A DNA stretch of 64,000 bases, taken from Musa acuminata AAA Group (lineage: Eukaryota > Streptophyta > Magnoliopsida > Zingiberales > Musaceae). Location of the stretch: contig NC_088356.1 of assembly GCF_036884655.1 (NCBI RefSeq), positions 16,339,501 to 16,403,500 of the forward strand, given 5' to 3'. The position numbers and the translations under genes were made by a program. The stretch's first letter is position 1. Every line of letters begins with the position of its first letter. This document shows positions 34,152-46,733 of this stretch, in pieces. Under the pieces are notes generated by a model that did not search any database, was not told the origin of the DNA, and worked only from the letters and a program-made list of their open reading frames with translations.

Positions 34152-34424
34152 ATGGCTGCTGCTGCCGCCGCCGCCTCCTCTTTCATTCTCTCGAAGTCCA
34201 TCATCTTCCCTTCATCTTTCAGGCCTCTTCTCCCCTCTACCAAGAGATCCGTTTGCCCTCGTAAGGCAGCCGCAGGCCGGCCGTCCCCTCGCCGCTTCAT
34301 CGTCGCCTCGGCCGCCGCGACGATCGACTCCAGCAACGGTGCTGTCTCCGCAACGGAACAGAAGCCCATCGACAGCGCGGAATATGGAAGGCAGTTCTTC
34401 CCCTTGGCCGCTGTGGTTGGGCAG
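34152..34424 (+). CDS. CHLD: CHLD exon 1
   Basis: It has 91 codons, from ATGGCTGCTGCTGCC to the CAG|GTTCAC donor, ending in phase 0. It encodes the plastid transit peptide (Ala/Ser-rich, then basic) and the start of the AAA+ module ([14 protein letters not shown]). The next in-frame codons after the donor do not match the family, which supports the exon end. Confidence 0.92.
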
Positions 34425-36152
34425 GTTCACGAGTTCCCTATTCTACACAGATTCTCAGCATTCAAATGCTTCTTTTGTTCTTTCATTATTTCTTTTTACC
34501 CTTCGGGATTGTGGCATATTTTTGCTTCTTCCAGATTGATAATTGTTAGGGCAGTGTCTTCTTGTATTTTATCAAGATGAATCATGCAAACTACGGTTTT
34601 GCTGGTTAGTGTTCTGCTGGGATGTTGGTCGTATAGAATCTAGTTCGACATTAGGTTAGAGGCCACTGAAATTTTGCACCTACTAATTCTTTGTGAAGAT
34701 GGTTTTCTGAATGCTTGCCTGTCTAGAGACCCATCAGAGACCGGCCCTAGTTATCCCTTTCCTTGCTTCTTTCTTGGCCACAATATACAGCAATAACAGG
34801 ACTAAACTAGATGACGGTACAATGTCCATCTGGAGGATAGCAATGTACAATATCGTAATTTTTTGCAATTTGGTAAAGAAAATATGATTTGTCATTCTGC
34901 TGGTAGCATAGACATCTATGTTACCCTTCTTAAACTTGTTAAGTGAGAATTTCTCTACTGGTAACTGCTGGTAGTACTTCAATTTTGTACCATCACAAAA
35001 AATTCTGGTCTCAGTAGCATTGTGATTGTGTTAAAAGAACATGAATCTTTGGATAGTATCTTGACATAATTATTTACAAAGAATGGGGACAAGATGCTTA
35101 TGGTTTTCAAGATTTGGAGAGAACCAGGAAACTTTTAGGTTATCAAACTATTGGTATAAGCAGCTTGCATCTATAAATTGATATGGTACCAAAAGGAAAA
35201 GTTTTCACAACAAGAGTTGGTACTTTAGGGGAGGTTCATACAGAATGGGAGATGATGTGGATTTACTGAATTTAAATAACAGTACCTAAGACTTAAATGG
35301 AGGAGATGATAAACAATATTCTTGAAACAATTTTCTCTGAAGGCAAAGTTTATCTTTGTGGACTGCTGTTCAGATAGAGTTTCAATGTCAAATACAACAA
35401 AAATGTTAGCATGGTATGTTACAAGATTTTTTCCCTTGAAAATTTTGCATGTGTAATAAATATTGCAACTTAGCATGCTAGAATATGTAAAGTTTTATAT
35501 GATTATCTGTGTAAAATTTTATATGATTATCTATGTAAAATTTTATATGATTATCTATGTAAAATTTTGTGGAGCCTCTTGTTTGCTTCTTGAAGAGATA
35601 GACGAAGTAAATCATTCAGACAAATGTAGGATATAAATGGTTAAAACATCAATCAGTCTTCAAAGACACTCTGTTTACCTTTATTTATTATATATTGTAG
35701 AATAATGTCAACATATAAATCTTATTTTGATGAGATGCATTTTGGACTTAAGCCTAGTGGTTGGTTGCATCTTTTAATAGAAGACATTTATTGTTTGAGA
35801 AATAGGATACTATTTTCTCTCTGAATTGACAAGAGTTCTATATAAGAAAAATGTTCTGATGATTGAGATCACAAGATCAACAAGAAAAAGTACTAAAAAA
35901 GATTATAAACACCTCAGCAAGAGAAACAGAAAGATATAAGAACTCTTTTTAAACTCTCTTTGCATGCCTTAAAAGCAATGGCCATCATGATCTTACTTCC
36001 ACTCTATACGGTAAGAGCCAGCATGACTTTCCCAAGGCTCATGCTGCCTTGTGATTGGCTAGATCACATCTTAAGCGCTGATGAAGTTTTTCTGTGCTGA
36101 TGAAGTTTTTCTACAAAGACTTCCTAACAACCACATGTAAAATGCTTTGGAA

Positions 36153-36199
<47 letters not shown>

Positions 36200-39100
36200 T
36201 CTGTCTGTCTCTCTGTTTCTCCGAACTTTCGGTTTTCCTCTGATTATCTGTGTATTTAGCATATGGTGCCAACTATTTGTCAAATCATTGTTTGCCTCCT
36301 AACTTCGGTTCCCGGTAAAAGCAGGACTACTCTAGATGCATGGTACTTCTAAACTTTCATAGGTAGGTAAGAGAATATTACTGATCAAGGAAAAAAAAGA
36401 AAAAAAATATAGAAATTTAGAAAAGCAAAGGAAAATGTACTAATAGAGGAATACAGGGGACATACTGTTTGGTTTTTCATTATTCTTTATGGCTATCCCT
36501 TTCTCAAAGTGAAACCAACAGTTACTGACACAATTGACACCTGAGCTGCTACTTTGCCAAAGTTGTCAATGTATAAAAAAGTCAACGATTACATTGCATG
36601 TAACATAAGTACTTATAAGTGTAGAATGTTATTTATAATATTAATTGGTCATTTGCATTTGTTACAAAAAAAAAATCCTTTTTCCTAGACGACATTTACA
36701 TGAAATGAAACGAAACATAATGCTTTCTGTTACTGAACTTGCTTAAAGTACTGTACTGGATAGTACAAGATTTTCTTAAACTAGATAAACCAAAACTCTG
36801 CCAAAATGGCTTCAGTAGACACCACATTTTTGGTGTTTGTGGAATAAATTATGCATTGCATTAAGCAGAAAAAGTCCAATTGTGTGCAAAATTCTTGAAA
36901 TTAAAGATTTCTTGTGATAGAGTTGGAGATTGGATTCAATGGTAAGTGAGGCCTAATTGTAAATATTGTCAGATCATGCTTAAATATTGACAATCTGTTT
37001 CTCCAGAAACTTTTCCTTATTGTCAGTGAGGCCTAATTATAAACCAATTCCCATCTCCACCTAGCTTGACCACCTAAAGTTTCATACTGGTAATCATAAT
37101 GGTTACTTTACATAATTATTTACCTATTTATTTTTAAACAATTTTATGCATTCTGTTATTTGTCAACCTTACAAGAACCATATGCCAATAAACCTTACTG
37201 GTTGTTATAGTTAGCCTGATATGCTCATAGGGATTATTATTTTGTCTCTGTACTTGACCAAACCACCAAAGCAAAGAAAATGAATTATATTTTTTAATGC
37301 AAGCATATAAAATTTTACATATTTTATGTAAACTCTCTTTTGGGAGTTTCCTCTACTTTTGTCATCTGCATCTCTGTATACTTTTAGACAAGATGGATTT
37401 TTGCTACATTTTTTAAAATTTTAATATGTATCATTAGTTCAAAATGATTATTTTAACCTTTTTATCCTTTTGCTGAAAAGGATGCAATAAAAACAGCACT
37501 ACTTCTTGGGGCTATTGATCGTGAGATAGGAGGTATTGCCATCTCAGGTAAGCGTGGAACAGCAAAGACAGTGATGGCACGTGGATTACATGCTATGCTT
37601 CCACCAATTGAAGTGGTGGCAGGTTCGATATCTAATGCAGACCCCAATCGCCCAGAAGAGTAAGGTTACCATGCTTTGGTCCATTTGAATTGGTTTAATG
37701 AGCTAAATAAACTGCATAGACCCATGGTTTGTAAATGCCGAGAACTGCTATATAGTGGTCAGTGCATCTGTGACACATTTCTTAATGAACAGTAAAGAAA
37801 AAAAAATCCAGTTATGAACTAGCAAGTTCAACTTAATCATGAATCCTGACTTTTAATTTATATTAGGAATGCACCAATTTGACCTACTGCAACTAGTTAT
37901 TTAGTAACACCATGTAATATTAATAACTACACGTACTATACTAATTGGTATTTTTTGTTTTAACAATGTAATGATTTGAGTGAGGTCAAAGGGTCCAATT
38001 GCTGTGATATTTGGAACTAAGTAGATATGAACAGGTTTTAACATTAGGGTTGGATTTCTTATAAAAATTGTTCTATTTCCTTTAGTATATTTAGTATAAA
38101 ATCTTTGGTAAATTTATCTAGAATTTGTAACATCAACATTTGCATGTAACTCTGAAAAGACTTGTTACATCCTGTGAGCACCTGTCTTTAATCCTTTGTC
38201 ATCTTATCAAAGTTTTTTGTTTAAGATCTTTCAAGTTCTAGGAAACAGGTTCAAATACGAGTGAGTGATAAACATAGCATGGAAACTGTCATTGAGATAG
38301 TTTGCTTTTTGCTATCTTATTTCCGGTCACTATATATCTTGAGTGTGATTAATTTGTTCTTCATATCTAAATGAGATATTATGTTACATGCAACATGGTA
38401 ATTTATTTGATGCTCAAATTGGTTACAACCGCTAACAGACAGGTAATTTTTTAGATGGGAAGATGGATTAGCTGAACGAGTTGAATATGACTCTGCTGGT
38501 AATATCAAGACTCAAATTGTTAGGACACCTTTCTTGCAGGTGATTACTCATATGACTTTAATATTAATTATAGAATCATAAATGTTCATTTGCATATCTA
38601 ACACCATTTAATAAAGTATTGCAGATTCCACTTGGTGTTACAGAAGATAGGCTTATAGGATCAGTTGATGTTGAGGAATCTATAAAATCAGGAACTACAG
38701 CATTTCAACCAGGTCTACTTGCAGAAGCACACAGAGGTGTCCTCTATGTTGATGAGATAAACCTTTTGGATGAGGGTATCAGTAATCTGCTTCTAAATGT
38801 TCTAACTGATGGAGTTAATGTTGTGGAGAGAGAAGGAATAAGCTTTCAACATCCTTGCAAGCCACTTCTTATTGCTACCTACAACCCAGAAGAAGGTTCA
38901 GTACGTGAACACTTGCTTGATCGCATAGCAATTAATCTAAGGTATGTACCATATAATAAATATCAAGTCTCAAGCCTACGGTTCCATAGTAAGTCATGCC
39001 CAATTAAGTCTCACTCTTGGGATGAGCACATGATAATGCTTTATACCTAATAGTAAGGTTTGTGATTTTGCTTGGACTGGACTGTACCAACTGGTATTTA

Positions 39101-42100
39101 CTGGTCTGGGTGCGAACTAGTATGCGGACCACCTCCATTTCGGGTGGACTAGTCTAGTGCATTAGAAAAAACTAATAATGTTAGGGCTCATAGAGGAAGT
39201 TGTGAGCTCGCCACCCTCTCACTCTTCCATGACCCCACCACCCTCTTCTCCTCTTCCATGAGCCCATCGCTATCAATCCTCCTTCATGAGCCGCTCACCA
39301 CCTAAAGCCCAACGTTGGCCACACATTGTCCATTTCTTTCTAGTATGCCTTCTCCTCCTCTTCTCCTTGTTCTTTTTGTCTTGTATCTCTTCTTCTTCTA
39401 TTGCCTCTTGTTTTTTCTTCTTCTTCCTTCTTTCTCTTGCTTCCCCCGGCATCCTCCCCTCTTCTCTCTCTTCCAAGAGTGTCGATATGCACTAGTGTAT
39501 TGAATGTCAGTATGCTACCATCCATGGTATGCACCAGTCTAGCCTAGGCCATGTACGGGGGTCTACAAGATTGCAAACCTTGCCTAACAAGACTTGCCAC
39601 TATAAATACATGACTTAGTATTTTCATGAATCCATTAACAAATTATACTTCTCTAGACAAAATAAGTATTTTCATGAATTCATTAACAAGTTATACTTCT
39701 CTAGACAAAATAAGTAATCTAATAAACTTATAATTGCTATTTCTTATAAATTTAAATATTTGAAAAATGTTTTATTTAATTAAAATAAATATTAAGGATT
39801 TTGGAGATAACTAAAGACACTAACCTTCCAATCACATGTAAAATATTTTTTTCTACCACTATGAATTGCCAATCCGATTCCTATGAAATAGCAAGATATC
39901 ATGATCTTAAAAGCATAGCAGTGTTGCAACTATACATCTAAACTTTTGAAACTAATAATAGTATGTTAATCAGCATTCAAATATTCACTATTCCAATATG
40001 CAATAACATAATGATCAAAGCTTGAAAGAAAAGTTCTTAAATGAATGCTTAATTTTTAACTCAAATCGGTTATGAATGGTTAAATCAATTTCTCAAAATT
40101 GAAGATAATTTATCATAAGGTTGTATATCTTCTTAGTTCATATATTTAAATAGCACTAAAGAAATTGCACCAGCTAATTGTAGTTTTAGAAGAATGTCTA
40201 GATTAAAATGGATATAGGATTTAATTTGATTTTAATCGGCAAGAAAAGAACTATAGTCAGTTTGCATTTTGAAAGCTAACATATTACAGACATCCAAACC
40301 TAATTTGAAATTATATATCCTAAAGTATATCTTAAAATTAAAATATTATTATACGTAATACCAATTTTAGATCCCAAAAACTTTTTGGATTTTGGCTTTG
40401 GGTGCTAGGTGTTACTTTAAGGTCTCAAATATCTCTAATGATGGAAAGTTAACCAGAATTTGACCTTTCCTGAAAAATTATGCCCCCGAGGCTAAATGTG
40501 ATTCGTCTTAGGTTGCTCATTGTTGTAAATATTCACTATGGTTGTCCTCTAATATGAGCTAGGTTATTTGTTATATTTCGTATAGATAAGATGTAATAGT
40601 CAATTCATTAATCTATTCATTTTGTCCGTTCAATTTCATCTAGGACTCAACATTAAGGTTTAAAATATTGGTACCTGTACTGATACCCATGGATTTGATC
40701 ATCATGGTTATATCGACGTATGGATTGGTATTACCAGTCTGATGCTTGACCAATATGTGAATCAGGTAATTCTGTTTGGTTGGAAGTTGAGCATACTGCC
40801 TGGTAAGAACTAAATTACATTTAAGCATAGAAGAATTTTCAAACTTTTCTACAGTGAAAATTTCTTTTTAGGGGAACAAGTTGAACATTTTGTACATCTA
40901 GAGTACTGCTGATTCCAAGTATTAGCACCGAACATTTGATTATAACTTGATAGAAAATCATCTAACAAGTACACAAACCGAGGATCCTAGCACAAGAAAG
41001 GAGCACTTCTCAAAACCAAGGAATGCTCTCTAGATCTTGCCTATCTGTTCAGTTCCCAGCTCATGTCGAATGTACGGACACAAAAGGCCCCTCCTATCCA
41101 GGACAAATTTGTTTAAACAAACAACTGTTTGACACTGTGATTTGTTGGAATAAATTTGTAAGCATGTTGGTTCATATAAATTAATTGGTTGATTAACCAA
41201 TAGTATATTCAACACTAAAGGACTATCTTCAGGATCCTTAGGGTGACTTTCTTACATGCGAAGCAGGAGCAATGCTAATTTGCAAAAAAAGAGATCATGT
41301 TCTTGGGCACTGAGTCAATGATGGCTCAATTTGGATGCGTGATGCTAAAGCGAAAGTATGGAGGAATGGTGAACCTATGAGATGCCCAAGTTGTGATCCT
41401 TTGTTGGGTTTTATAATTGTTGTCAGTGCCTCATTGCTGATTACTTTAAGCGCATAGCCGCACTTAAGAAGTGTTTGAACGAAGATCAGCCTTGGAGGTG
41501 GTTGAAGGAATGCAAGTCATCATTCCAGGACCTAAAGGTTGTATTGGTAGAGCCAACACCGGAAACTATGGAAAACCTTTCAAAGTCCTAGATTGCTGCT
41601 TCAAAATTTTCCATTAGAGGGGTCCTAATGCAAGAAGGCCATCTGTTTGCATATGAGAGTAGCAAGTCTAACGAGACTCAGTGGTGGTACCTAGTTCATG
41701 ATATGGCCATAAGACTTCAAGATCAGTAATTTGGTTTTTGTTACGCTCCAACCATTTTCCCTCTAGTCCTTTGGTCTAGGTTCATAGGGGATTAGTAAAT
41801 ATGTATGGAAGTCATTTTCCCATCATCTACTCATCTAGGCAATCTGTCATATTGAGTTCAGCTCCTAATATGGTTCAAGGTGTACAACATGTTCCACGCA
41901 AGATGCCTAAATTCGTACTACTCCATTCCACAAGACCCTTCTTTGGAAAGCTCCAATTTGGCTACCCCACCAAAACTTTATATAAGAGACAATTGGAAGC
42001 ATTTTTTATGGTCCAAAAGTGCACATTGCCCAACGATGCAAAGCAAGTGGAGTACTTGATGGTGATAAGGCTTTCCAAGTTAGAAGCGAGTTGGGAGATA

Positions 42101-45100
42101 AAAGACACTTTAAGACATGAATATAAAATCATTTCAGAATTCAGATGCATATTGGTGAGGACGTTGACAATTAAGTTAGGGGAACATGTCTTTAGATTGT
42201 AGCCATAACTTGCAATGACAATAATTTTGTTTAAATGTCTAGTCTATCATTTTATTTTGTTACATCTTCTTGCATCCTTAGAAATTAAAGTTTTAGTTTA
42301 CGAATGCAATCCTTAGATGCAATTTTGTTTAAGGTTTTAGTTTAAGGATGCAATCCTTAGAGGCAATATTTAGAAACTAAAGGTTTTGGTTTAAGTAGGG
42401 ACTAAGACTGAATATATGAAATGTAATTTTAGTAATTTTAGGAATAGACAAGAGAATATAGTTAAGTTGGATTAAAAAAAAAGTTTCTTTAAGTAAAAGC
42501 TTCAGGTATCTTGGATCAATTATTCAACAAGATGGAAAGATCATCATTAAAGATATTATTCATAGCGTAAAAATAGGATGGTTAAAATGGCCAGGAGCGT
42601 CAGGAGTTTTGTATGATTATCGGATACTTTTGAGGTTAAAAGAAAAAAATTATAAGACAGTTGTAAGATCAATAATGTTTTATGGATTTGAGTGTTGGGT
42701 AGATAAGAAACAATATATACAAAAAGTTTGTATTGTCGAGATGAGAATGTTGAGATGGATTTATAAAGTTACTAGGAAAGATAGGAAAAGAAATACTTTT
42801 ATTCGTAAATAATTAGGTATCGCTTAGATAGAGGATAAGATGAGAGGTCTAAGATGGTATGAACATGTGCTTAGGAGACCTCCGAATACGATAGTTAGAA
42901 GGGGTGAAATGATTAATGTTAGTGATACGAATAAAGATAAAGAAAGACCTAAAAAGACTTTAATAGAAACTATAAGTAAAGATTTAAGTAAAGTTTGACG
43001 TACCGAAACGTATCACTCAGTATGGGTGGTACGTACTGGTCCAACAAAGGACCAGTACGAGTGGTACATTGGTACACCCCAGTGTACCATGTGTCAGCAT
43101 ACTCAGTACAATTCGATTTTGCTCGGTATGTATCGTACTGATGGGTAGTCGATACACTGGTACAGACCAGTAATGCAAACCATGGATTTAAGTACTCTAA
43201 ACTTAACTAAACATGTGGCTTTTTACAGATCTTAATGATGACAAAAGATTCATATAGCCGACCCTAAATAGTTGGGACTTACGACTTTGTTTTTGTTGTT
43301 GTTCTTGCATCACTATAAGCTAGCAAGATCTAAGATAGCTTGATAATCTTACCTTGCTTGTATTTTACATCCTTAAACATGTACTTAAATTGTCATAAGC
43401 TGAACCATCATGTAGGTGTTGAATGAGGTAATATTGGGCCCTTTTTCCTAGGCTGTTGTTAGGGATTCTTTGGTAGTGGAGTGGCCGACAAATATCAGCC
43501 ATCTCAACTCTAAGGAACCCCCTGGTGGCACAAAGCTGGATGGTCTCTAGGGCTTACGTAAGTTTGGAAAAAACGGTATCATAACTTCATTCAATTGGTG
43601 CATATGCTTGGTGTTCATGTTACCTTTCTCTACCATTGGGCCCTTAGTTGGTGTGCATTCGCTTGTCGGCCAATTTTCATTTTCTCTTACAAGAATTATG
43701 ACATCTGCAAGGTTGAAAGTAAGCTGATGACTTCTTATTAGCAGGTGTAGCATAATGATTTACAGCGTAGACAAATCTCAAAGTTCGTGACAGTCCATTC
43801 GTATCGACAGATAGGAAGGTAGTGTGTACTAGTATCATATTGGTTTGGCCAAGGACCAGTATTCGACCGAGATCTGAATCCATGGTTCTGTCAATACTAG
43901 AATCTTATTGACTAGCATGGACCTATCGGTATGGTAATCCTAGAAATTGTTGTGATACAAGGGTATGATTGTTTCATCATTTATATAATTAATAATATGA
44001 CCAAAATATTGTGGCATTTGAAGATTTGCTGGATTTTTTGCTATATTTACAAAAACTTTGTAGCTAAAGTTGTACCTCTAAATGACCTTATATCAATATA
44101 TATCTAGAAGTTGTAATCAAGCATAAAGATGCCTATACCAGTAGATTGATAAAGATGATTCTGTCCAAGATTTTTAAATTGGGATCATATTTATTCACTT
44201 TCTTAAGTTTATAACCAGAAAAGATTTTTTTTTCATTTTCAGTGCAGATCTTCCCATGAACCTTGATGACCGAGTTGCTGCCGTTGGTGTTGCAACGAAA
44301 TTTCAGGAAACAAGCAAGGAGGTTTTCAAAATAGCAGAGGAAGAAACTGAATATGCAAAGACCCAGGTAGCACTGAAATGTCTTTAATGGTTCCAAATCA
44401 TAGATTTTGTTTTTCTGTTCAACAATGACCTTGGGCTTCACATAATTTCATCGGATAAAATCTACATTTTTGGGATATTTTTAAAATAACAATAAAATGA
44501 AAGTATGTCTGTGTAGCTACTAAATCTTTAATCTTATATAGTATATACTATTGGCATTTCAAATGTTTTTGCAACAAGAGACTATAGATTTTCTACAAAC
44601 CTAAAAAAGTTAAGAGCCATTATATCTGAACTTCTAATCTTAACATCTGTGGCATGATTTTTGTAGATATATTTTTGCAGAAATAAAGACAATTTCTATT
44701 TTCATAATTTTTTTGACAAAACTGATAAATAATGAAAAAGAAAAAAATATTTTTCATGTCAGTCAGTTTGAAAACATCATGCGATATTGGTTTTAATGTT
44801 TTGAATATAATAATTATTTTTCTTATATTGCTTGGAACATGTGAGATACTGTTGCAATACGAAGCCAGACTTCTCATCACTTTGATTAGTGTCATTGACC
44901 TTGACAATGTCAAATCTGAACAAGGACATAAGATGCAACCTCTTTTCAAGATAGGATAAACAAATGAACAACCGAGTATAACTGGAGAAATACTAGCAAG
45001 ATTTAATCAATATATGTAGTTAAGTAATTAACAAAACATATCATAAGTGTATAATAGGACTTCCAGCTGAACTGTTTTGATGTGAAGTGGTGGTGTTGTT

Positions 45101-45921
45101 GCTTTTATGAGTGAATAGCATATCATCTCCTCTAGCGTAAAGGTCTCAGTCTTCACCATGCTAGTTAGGTAGGAGACAGTTTATTGCACTGTTATAGTTG
45201 CTTATAAAAGGGTGGCCCAGTGCATAAGATGTGCTATTGGATTAGACCTTAGGTATGAGTATAATGTTCTAGCAGAAGCCTAGACTTCTGAATGGGCATT
45301 GTGACATCAGTGTATGCCAATCACAAAAACTAGTTTCCTGACTTATGCAAGAATAATGGCAAGAGATAAATTTTATGCTTGTTATTCACATATTGGATTT
45401 GGTTTTCTATCGAAATTAAATTAGTATTTCTGGTTGGTGATAGTGATGACTGAAAAGCAACCAATAACATGTTTAGGATGCTTTATAAACCAATCTGATA
45501 TGTCACTTTCTGGTATCAATTGTTGTAAGAGCAGAGTGGAAGCTAGAAGTAGTAAAAGGTTGTTCGTGACATGGTCAACAAATAAAATATTCTTGTTTAA
45601 AGAGCTAAATGAAGGAAATTGATAATCCAAAGTTGACAAACATTACCATGGTGTTGTGCATGTTTTAAGCCTTTTGCACTATGAATGTCTACTATGCAAG
45701 TTTTTTGGTACTTTGCAAAGTGTTTCTTAACTCTATATCTCCACCAAAAAAGTGAGAGCTTTTATTGTCCTGAAAGCAATTCTCAAATGCCACTCCTTGA
45801 GAAAGCTATTTCATGACACTTCCTTGTGTTGTATGCTTCTTTCATTGCTTTAGGAATTCTACACTTCCTTCGACACATAAAATTCGAAAACAATGTGGTT
45901 ACAGTAACCAACAAGGTTTGA

Positions 45922-45962
<41 letters not shown>

Positions 45963-46733
45963 TATAGATATATTTAAGGAAGATTAGTTGTTTAAATCTA
46001 AATAGAACTCATCAAGAAAAGTTATGCTTTGTTTTAATCTTGATGTTACCTCTATTCTATCAAGGAACCTTTCCATTCTCTCTAATACTTTCTGCTATGA
46101 CAAAAGAAACAGTGGTGTTCTTTATATTGAAAAGTTTACTATGCCAGATTTCCTAAATGTGGGGAATCCTGAATTGTGCACTGTTGCTTCCTTCGTTGCA
46201 TGATTTTAAACATATTGAGAAATTCCTTACCTACTTCCCTTGTGTTAGCTTTTAGGTAAGGCGTACCTTCTAAGGTGCATTTGTATAATTTTGATACCAA
46301 TAGCTTTAAACAGATAAACTGAGTTGTAGACAGAAAAAAGTTCTCAATTTGTTGCGGAACCTCCTCAATTTAGACTTTCACTCTTCTGAGTTTCGACAGG
46401 CATTATATGATATTTATTGTGGTCTCCCAAGGTCCCTAAGAAATTTAGCCATTGTGAGGTAATCATCACTCTATGATTAGCATGTCTTGTCAACGAAATG
46501 TTATATGCTTTGTTGGTGTGAAATGCAGTATCTTTTGTATTATTTGTTAAGATAAAATATGACAAATTGTATCTCAAATGTAATTTACATTGTTCTGTTC
46601 CTTATTTGAGATCTAAACATGAAAATCTTTGCTAATGCAGATCATTTTGGCAAGAGAGTATTTGAAGGATGTCACCATCACTAGGGAGCAGCTGAAATAT
46701 CTGGTTATGGAATCAATACGAGGCGGTTGCCAG
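34152..46733 (+). CDS. CHLD: Magnesium chelatase subunit D (exons 1-6, incomplete at 3')
   Basis: The protein is a plastid subunit of magnesium chelatase. Together with ChlI it forms the ATP-driven AAA+ ring that lets ChlH insert Mg2+ into protoporphyrin IX, the first committed step to chlorophyll. Six exons join in frame at GT-AG sites to give 258 residues. They comprise a Ser/Ala/Arg-rich transit peptide (about 1-55), [20 protein letters not shown], a degenerate Walker [28 protein letters not shown], and Walker [22 protein letters not shown] and [10 protein letters not shown] close the visible part. GKRGTAKT in place of the canonical GxxGxGKS loop indicates ChlD rather than ChlI. The rest of AAA+, the acidic-proline linker and the integrin-I domain are absent, so the gene continues right or is truncated. 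Confidence 0.93.
34425..37480 (+). other. CHLD intron 1 (3056 bp)
   Basis: This is AT-rich intron sequence without a recognised gene. A TC-dinucleotide microsatellite of about 41 bases lies at 36156-36196, followed by TCTG repeats. Three near-identical TTATATGATTATCT(G/A)TGTAAAATTT units occur at about 35494-35570. The acceptor is GCTGAAAAG|GATGC. Confidence 0.8.
36156..36196. repeat. (TC)n microsatellite
   Basis: About 20 uninterrupted TC units are followed by TTTGTCTGTCTGTCTCTCTG. The tract is inside CHLD intron 1. Confidence 0.95.
37481..37659 (+). CDS. CHLD: CHLD exon 2
   Basis: It encodes [20 protein letters not shown], the Walker A region [13 protein letters not shown] and [11 protein letters not shown]. 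It ends in phase 2 at GAAGA|GTAAGG; the Glu codon is completed by exon 3. Confidence 0.93.
38455..38539 (+). CDS. CHLD: CHLD exon 3
   Basis: It is 85 bases long, between TTTTTTAG|ATGGG and TTGCAG|GTGATT. It encodes [20 protein letters not shown] and IVRTPFLQ. Intron 2 (37660-38454) and intron 3 (38540-38624, only 85 bases) show nothing else. Confidence 0.92.
38625..38941 (+). CDS. CHLD: CHLD exon 4
   Basis: It is 317 bases long, between ATTGCAG|ATTCC and CTAAG|GTATGT. It encodes [19 protein letters not shown], the Walker B segment [34 protein letters not shown] and [19 protein letters not shown]. It is the most conserved exon and is unbroken. Confidence 0.95.
39055..39582. mobile_element. 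MULE-like MITE, long form (about 528 bp)
   Basis: Its ends are inverted: AAGGTTTGTGATTTTG at left, and CAAGATTGCAAACCTTG at right, whose complement is CAAGGTTTGCAATCTTG. Flanks CCTAATAG and CCTAACAA are a degenerate 8-bp duplication. The interior is CT-rich low complexity with GTACCAACTGGTA-type motifs near each end. It has no coding capacity. Confidence 0.5.
41405..42190 (+). pseudogene. Ty3/Gypsy (chromovirus) RT-RNase H and chromodomain remnant
   Basis: Around 41440-41700 the plus strand reads [30 protein letters not shown] and [16 protein letters not shown], a Gypsy RT/RNase H. After 41801 a frame ends with [20 protein letters not shown], resembling a chromodomain (VEYLVKW...EASWE). Stops and large deletions are evident. 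It sits in CHLD intron 4, in the same sense as the gene. Confidence 0.65.
42470..43305 (+). pseudogene. LINE reverse-transcriptase 3' remnant
   Basis: The plus strand carries the C-terminal end of a plant L1-type [60 protein letters not shown] and [19 protein letters not shown]. The 3' end carries the plant LINE-like tail ATAGCCGACCCTAAATAG, then TTGTTTTTGTTGTTGTTC (to about 43305). It is disrupted by stops and by a MITE at 42991-43184. Confidence 0.75.
42991..43184. mobile_element. MULE-like MITE nested in the LINE (194 bp)
   Basis: It is flanked by perfect GATTTAAGTA at 42981-42990 and 43185-43194. Ends are AAGTTTGACG and GCAAACCATG, partly inverted. The interior is full of GGTAC / TACCG motifs. 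LINE coding sequence is continuous across the two flanks once one repeat copy is removed, which supports true insertion. Confidence 0.7.
44243..44366 (+). CDS. CHLD: CHLD exon 5
   Basis: It is 124 bases long, completing a split Ser codon and encoding [20 protein letters not shown] and then [10 protein letters not shown]. It ends CCCAG|GTAGCA in phase 0. Confidence 0.93.
44367..46640 (+). other. CHLD intron 5 (2.3 kb)
   Basis: It is AT-rich, with a TA microsatellite at about 45925-45960. No transposon protein was recognised. The acceptor is GCTAATGCAG|ATCAT. Confidence 0.75.
45925..45960. repeat. (TA)n microsatellite
   Basis: About 18 uninterrupted TA units are followed by GATATAGATATA, inside CHLD intron 5. 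Confidence 0.95.
46641..46733 (+). CDS. CHLD: CHLD exon 6
   Basis: It has 31 codons, from [20 protein letters not shown] to [11 protein letters not shown], with donor CCAG|GTTCAT. The family continues with a GHRAEL-type motif, which I could not find to the right in this window. Confidence 0.92.

Larger units (their letters stand above)
38942..44242 (+). other. CHLD intron 4 (5.3 kb) with transposon remnants
   Basis: It holds a MULE-like MITE (39055-39582), a possible relative at about 40655-40790, a decayed Gypsy chromovirus (about 41405-42190), a LINE 3' remnant (about 42470-43305) with a nested MITE, and further TACCGGTAC-like repeats (about 43780-43960). 39583-40650 and 40800-41400 show no gene. 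The acceptor is TTTTCAG|TGCAG. Confidence 0.75.

Noticed and set aside
39273..39534. Glu/Lys-rich and Phe/Ser-rich frames in CHLD intron 4
   Set aside because: CT-rich low-complexity DNA inside a MITE gives open frames on both strands. It does not look like a gene.
34152..46733. Assignment as magnesium chelatase subunit I
   Set aside because: The Walker A is the degenerate GKRGTAKT with [10 protein letters not shown] and [16 protein letters not shown] context, which is the ChlD pattern; ChlI has a canonical phosphate-binding loop.
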